Assembly (NCBI GenBank): GCA_947561585.1 | Contig: CANNZV010000338.1 | Location: 248,024-312,023, forward strand | DNA from: Caprella mutica | Taxonomy: Eukaryota; Arthropoda; Malacostraca; Amphipoda; Caprellidae | Reading direction: 5' to 3' | Length of the DNA stretch: 64,000 nucleotides | Shown here: in pieces, positions 61,401 to 64,000 of the stretch | Position numbering within the stretch: the first letter of the stretch is position 1 | Layout: each line of letters starts with the position of its first letter | Position numbers and translations under genes: made by a program | The notes under the pieces: model-generated | Database searches by the model: none | What the model saw: the letters and a program-made list of their open reading frames with translations, nothing else | What the model was told of the DNA's origin: nothing

Positions 61401-64000
61401 TTTCGACTCTCGTAAAATCATACACAAAAACCATATCGAGTGTTCCTTATAAACTAATTAACATCAGTAAACTCAAACCATGTGTGCACAATCTTGAAAT
61501 TTAGACCAATAACCATACATCATCTTCATGATTTCCATACAAGAAATCTAATGACATGTGCTATCAGAATCTATAATGAATATTCGATACAGCCGATGAT
61601 CAGAAGAATCTATAGGGATGTCTTAACACATCGCGAAGGATTCAATTCCAGCATCATTAACAGTGCACCAGGAGCAGAATTATAGGAGATAATCATATCA
61701 TTACGGCCCCAATTTTTAAGTAGCTTAAACAGATAAGATTACTCCGCTGAAGCATGTAACAGCGTAAAAAATCGATGGTGTTCCCGCAGGCTACGTTCGC
61801 TAGGTAGCATTCAAATATGTTTTGTATATAATTGAGTATGTGTAAAAAAACCTATCAGGAACTTTTAAAGGGAGACTGGCATTTGAACAGAAACCGTACA
61901 CCCAAAAAATGTAAATGAGGATATGGTTTGGTAGGTATGTAAGAAAAGTTAGCTCATTACTTGGGACCTTTACTAGATTTTAAAGATTATAATCTATATG
62001 TTTATCTGAGGCATTTACATTTGATAAAATTCAGAATCAAATTAAATATAAATATTTATATACGAATCATCTCTTCTAATACAAATAATAGAGCATTTAT
62101 ACTTAGATACATTTATCAGGTGCAAAATTATATGTTCAATATTGTACTTAAATAGGAAATTAGGAAGGAGTACAATTTTTTAGTATAAAAATAATGGATT
62201 CAATATCACAGAAACTCTACAATGATAATTATGAAAATTAAAATTTTCAATATCAATGCGAATTACCCGGAAAATATTGTTTCATGAGGCAATACCATTA
62301 TTGACTATATATATGTTGAGGCAATATTGAGACAATATTGTTACAAGAAACCTTGCTATCTGGGTTTCAAAAGTTTAAGTCATATAGATGGAGAAATTAA
62401 TTAATTTAGATCTTTAAAATACCTCAGATGTTATTTTTTAGTTCGAGTGACAACCTTTGTAAAATGTATTTAGTTTTGCACTGATTTAGATATTAAGAAA
62501 ATGGAAAGTTGCCAAAGATCAGCTCTAATTAAATATTCTAATGAGCTCGTACTGTACTCGCTAACAACTAAATTATTCAAATGAGCCTAGATTTTATATC
62601 TTATATACTTGTAAACCTCATTAATATATCTGAATATCACAGCTACAATATTAAAAACTTGATTGGACGAATGGCTTCTCTAAAATAGGCTATCGGATTC
62701 CTTAATGAATTCATATTTAGAAGATACTTATAATGCCTGAAGGAGTATAATGTAGCTGCTTGTGCTTTGAAATTTCAATAGGTAAAGTTTTATTCGAATG
62801 ACAAGCAAAATAGCTAATGCTAAATTGTTGACCCATGAATTTGGTGCCCATGCATCTAATTATAGAGACTGACTATATATTAACCACATGCATGCTCTGT
62901 GCAAAGCCTTTCATAAAACTACTCTAATACTTATCTTGGCGGAATTTAAAACATATGTGTAAGCTTTTTCGAGAGTTACTTAAGCGTCTTTCCATTAGCA
63001 TTTAGATGGCTCTCACCCGCTTAATACTCGGCTCTTTTAGCAGTGTTTATATTGGTCATGCTGCACACTATTTGCAGTAATACCAACTTAACATTCTCCT
63101 GCAGAATTAAGAAAGTCTTTTCATCAGAAATAATTCGCTATTAGTTTTGAATTATCGAGGTCTGATAAGTTTCATAATATATTTTAAAATTCCTTTTCTC
63201 ATTTTGTAGAATGTGTATCAACTGGAAGAAAAATAGTGCCACATAATTTGAATAAAGTTTTCGAAATATATAAAAGGTTTCAAGAAAGAATATTTTTATA
63301 TCCTAGTACTCGGTTAGGTACACTGCACCGATGTGAAGAAAAGCATGATCATATTGCTAAAAAAGTTTGGAATTAATAGGTTTTAAAAATTACTTTGAAT
63401 GATTTGAGTTACAAAAAAACATAATAAGAAAAAAAAAACTAAGAACAGTTCGAGTACTGTAATTGGTAATCTAAATTTGTACTATATTTGGACTTTGGTA
63501 ATCAGTATCAAATTTCAAATAAGTGAGTTGGGATTAAATAAGGAAACAATTTAACTTTGACACTCATTGTGAAATAACAAAATAGAAATATAGATATATA
63601 TTCTCAACTCTAAATGGAAATAAGATGCAATGAAAAGAACTTGGAAACGGTGACAGAAATCCATTATTGGAACTATTGATACTTTAACTTATTTCTAACT
63701 AAACTAGCCCAATTCACTTCGAATGTATCATGTATCGATATAATTTAATAAATGCATCGTTTTACAGTATCGATACTCATCTCTGATGGCATGAAAAAGA
63801 GGCTTGAAAGAATGAAGCAAGAATAGTTTACCAAGGTTGGCTTCGTCGTCTCATAAACTATCAGTGTTACGACATGGGATGGGGTTTACCCCTCCACTCC
63901 CCCCCCCCTTCATGGGTTCTAATAATGTGTTGCATCGACTATAGCCATCAAGATACCAACTTATATGTTCATCTTTTTGGAGAGTGTTGTGATACATTAT
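58459..64000. other. Long AT-rich block without a recognised gene
   Basis: Short frames at 59549-59734 (minus), 59773-59970, 61482-61685 and 61961-62155 (plus) show no family signature. GC rises modestly at about 60940-61110 without an accompanying frame. A 10-base C run lies at 63899-63908. No tandem array is present, in contrast to the left half of the window. Confidence 0.5.

Overview
This is AT-rich, non-bacterial DNA: no operons, no long ORFs, dense minisatellites, and DNA-transposon remnants of Tc1/mariner, pogo-like and other foldback (MITE) types. That points to an invertebrate, most plausibly an arthropod. The species cannot be fixed from the sequence. I find no convincing complete protein-coding gene, no rRNA, no tRNA that folds properly and no CRISPR array. 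The window reads as intergenic or large-intron DNA. Most open frames over 80 codons are stop-free passages through tandem repeats and should not be read as genes. The one short frame worth keeping as a possible exon or micropeptide is on the minus strand at 15975-16172 (65 codons, one membrane segment).

Layout. About 12.5 kb, roughly a fifth of the window, lies in some 21 separate tandem arrays, nearly all with different units of 9 to 41 bp. From left to right: 32-bp satellite (955-3025), 20-bp (4113-4316), 23/29-bp (5680-6935), G-rich (7599-7850), 12-bp (8171-8968), 9-bp (9034-9300), 18-bp (9945-10412), about 18-bp AAACGTTT (11575-11800), 32-bp (13655-14000), 19-bp (14391-15016), 20-bp (17651-18329), 11-bp (19638-19836), 15-bp (20437-20671), 16-bp (22921-23310), 36-bp (25428-25972), 34-bp (33439-33786), 34-bp palindromic (38737-38883), 41-bp (40108-40432), 19-bp (47824-48112), the first 32-bp satellite again in inverted orientation (49251-51152), and 26-bp (54755-55700). 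Between arrays the DNA is mostly plain AT-rich sequence, with large quiet blocks at 26.1-33.4, 34.9-38.7, 43.2-47.8, 51.2-54.7 and 58.5-64 kb.

Mobile DNA. A palindromic MITE family (terminus CAGTAGAACTCCTCTATAGT, TA target duplications, about 180-350 bp) has four copies at 7986, 20425, 41171 and 55998. Two copies of a non-autonomous Tc1/mariner-type element lie at 30348 and 57907. Single foldback elements lie at 12811, 13152, 21846, 41648, 42987 and 46275. A short dispersed motif (core GTTATGGTGGGGCCATAGAA) occurs singly at many sites and as a tandem array at 13655.

Themes. The most interesting signals concern how repeats are born and homogenised. (1) The same 32-bp satellite forms two arrays in opposite orientation 46 kb apart, each with its own higher-order repeat (512 bp versus 736 bp). 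(2) The 15-bp minisatellite at 20437-20671 is an expansion of the MITE's own terminal inverted repeat; two other copies carry a single extra 15-bp unit, which looks like an early stage. (3) A dispersed 32-bp motif has a tandem form. (4) Several arrays carry a short perfect palindrome in every unit.
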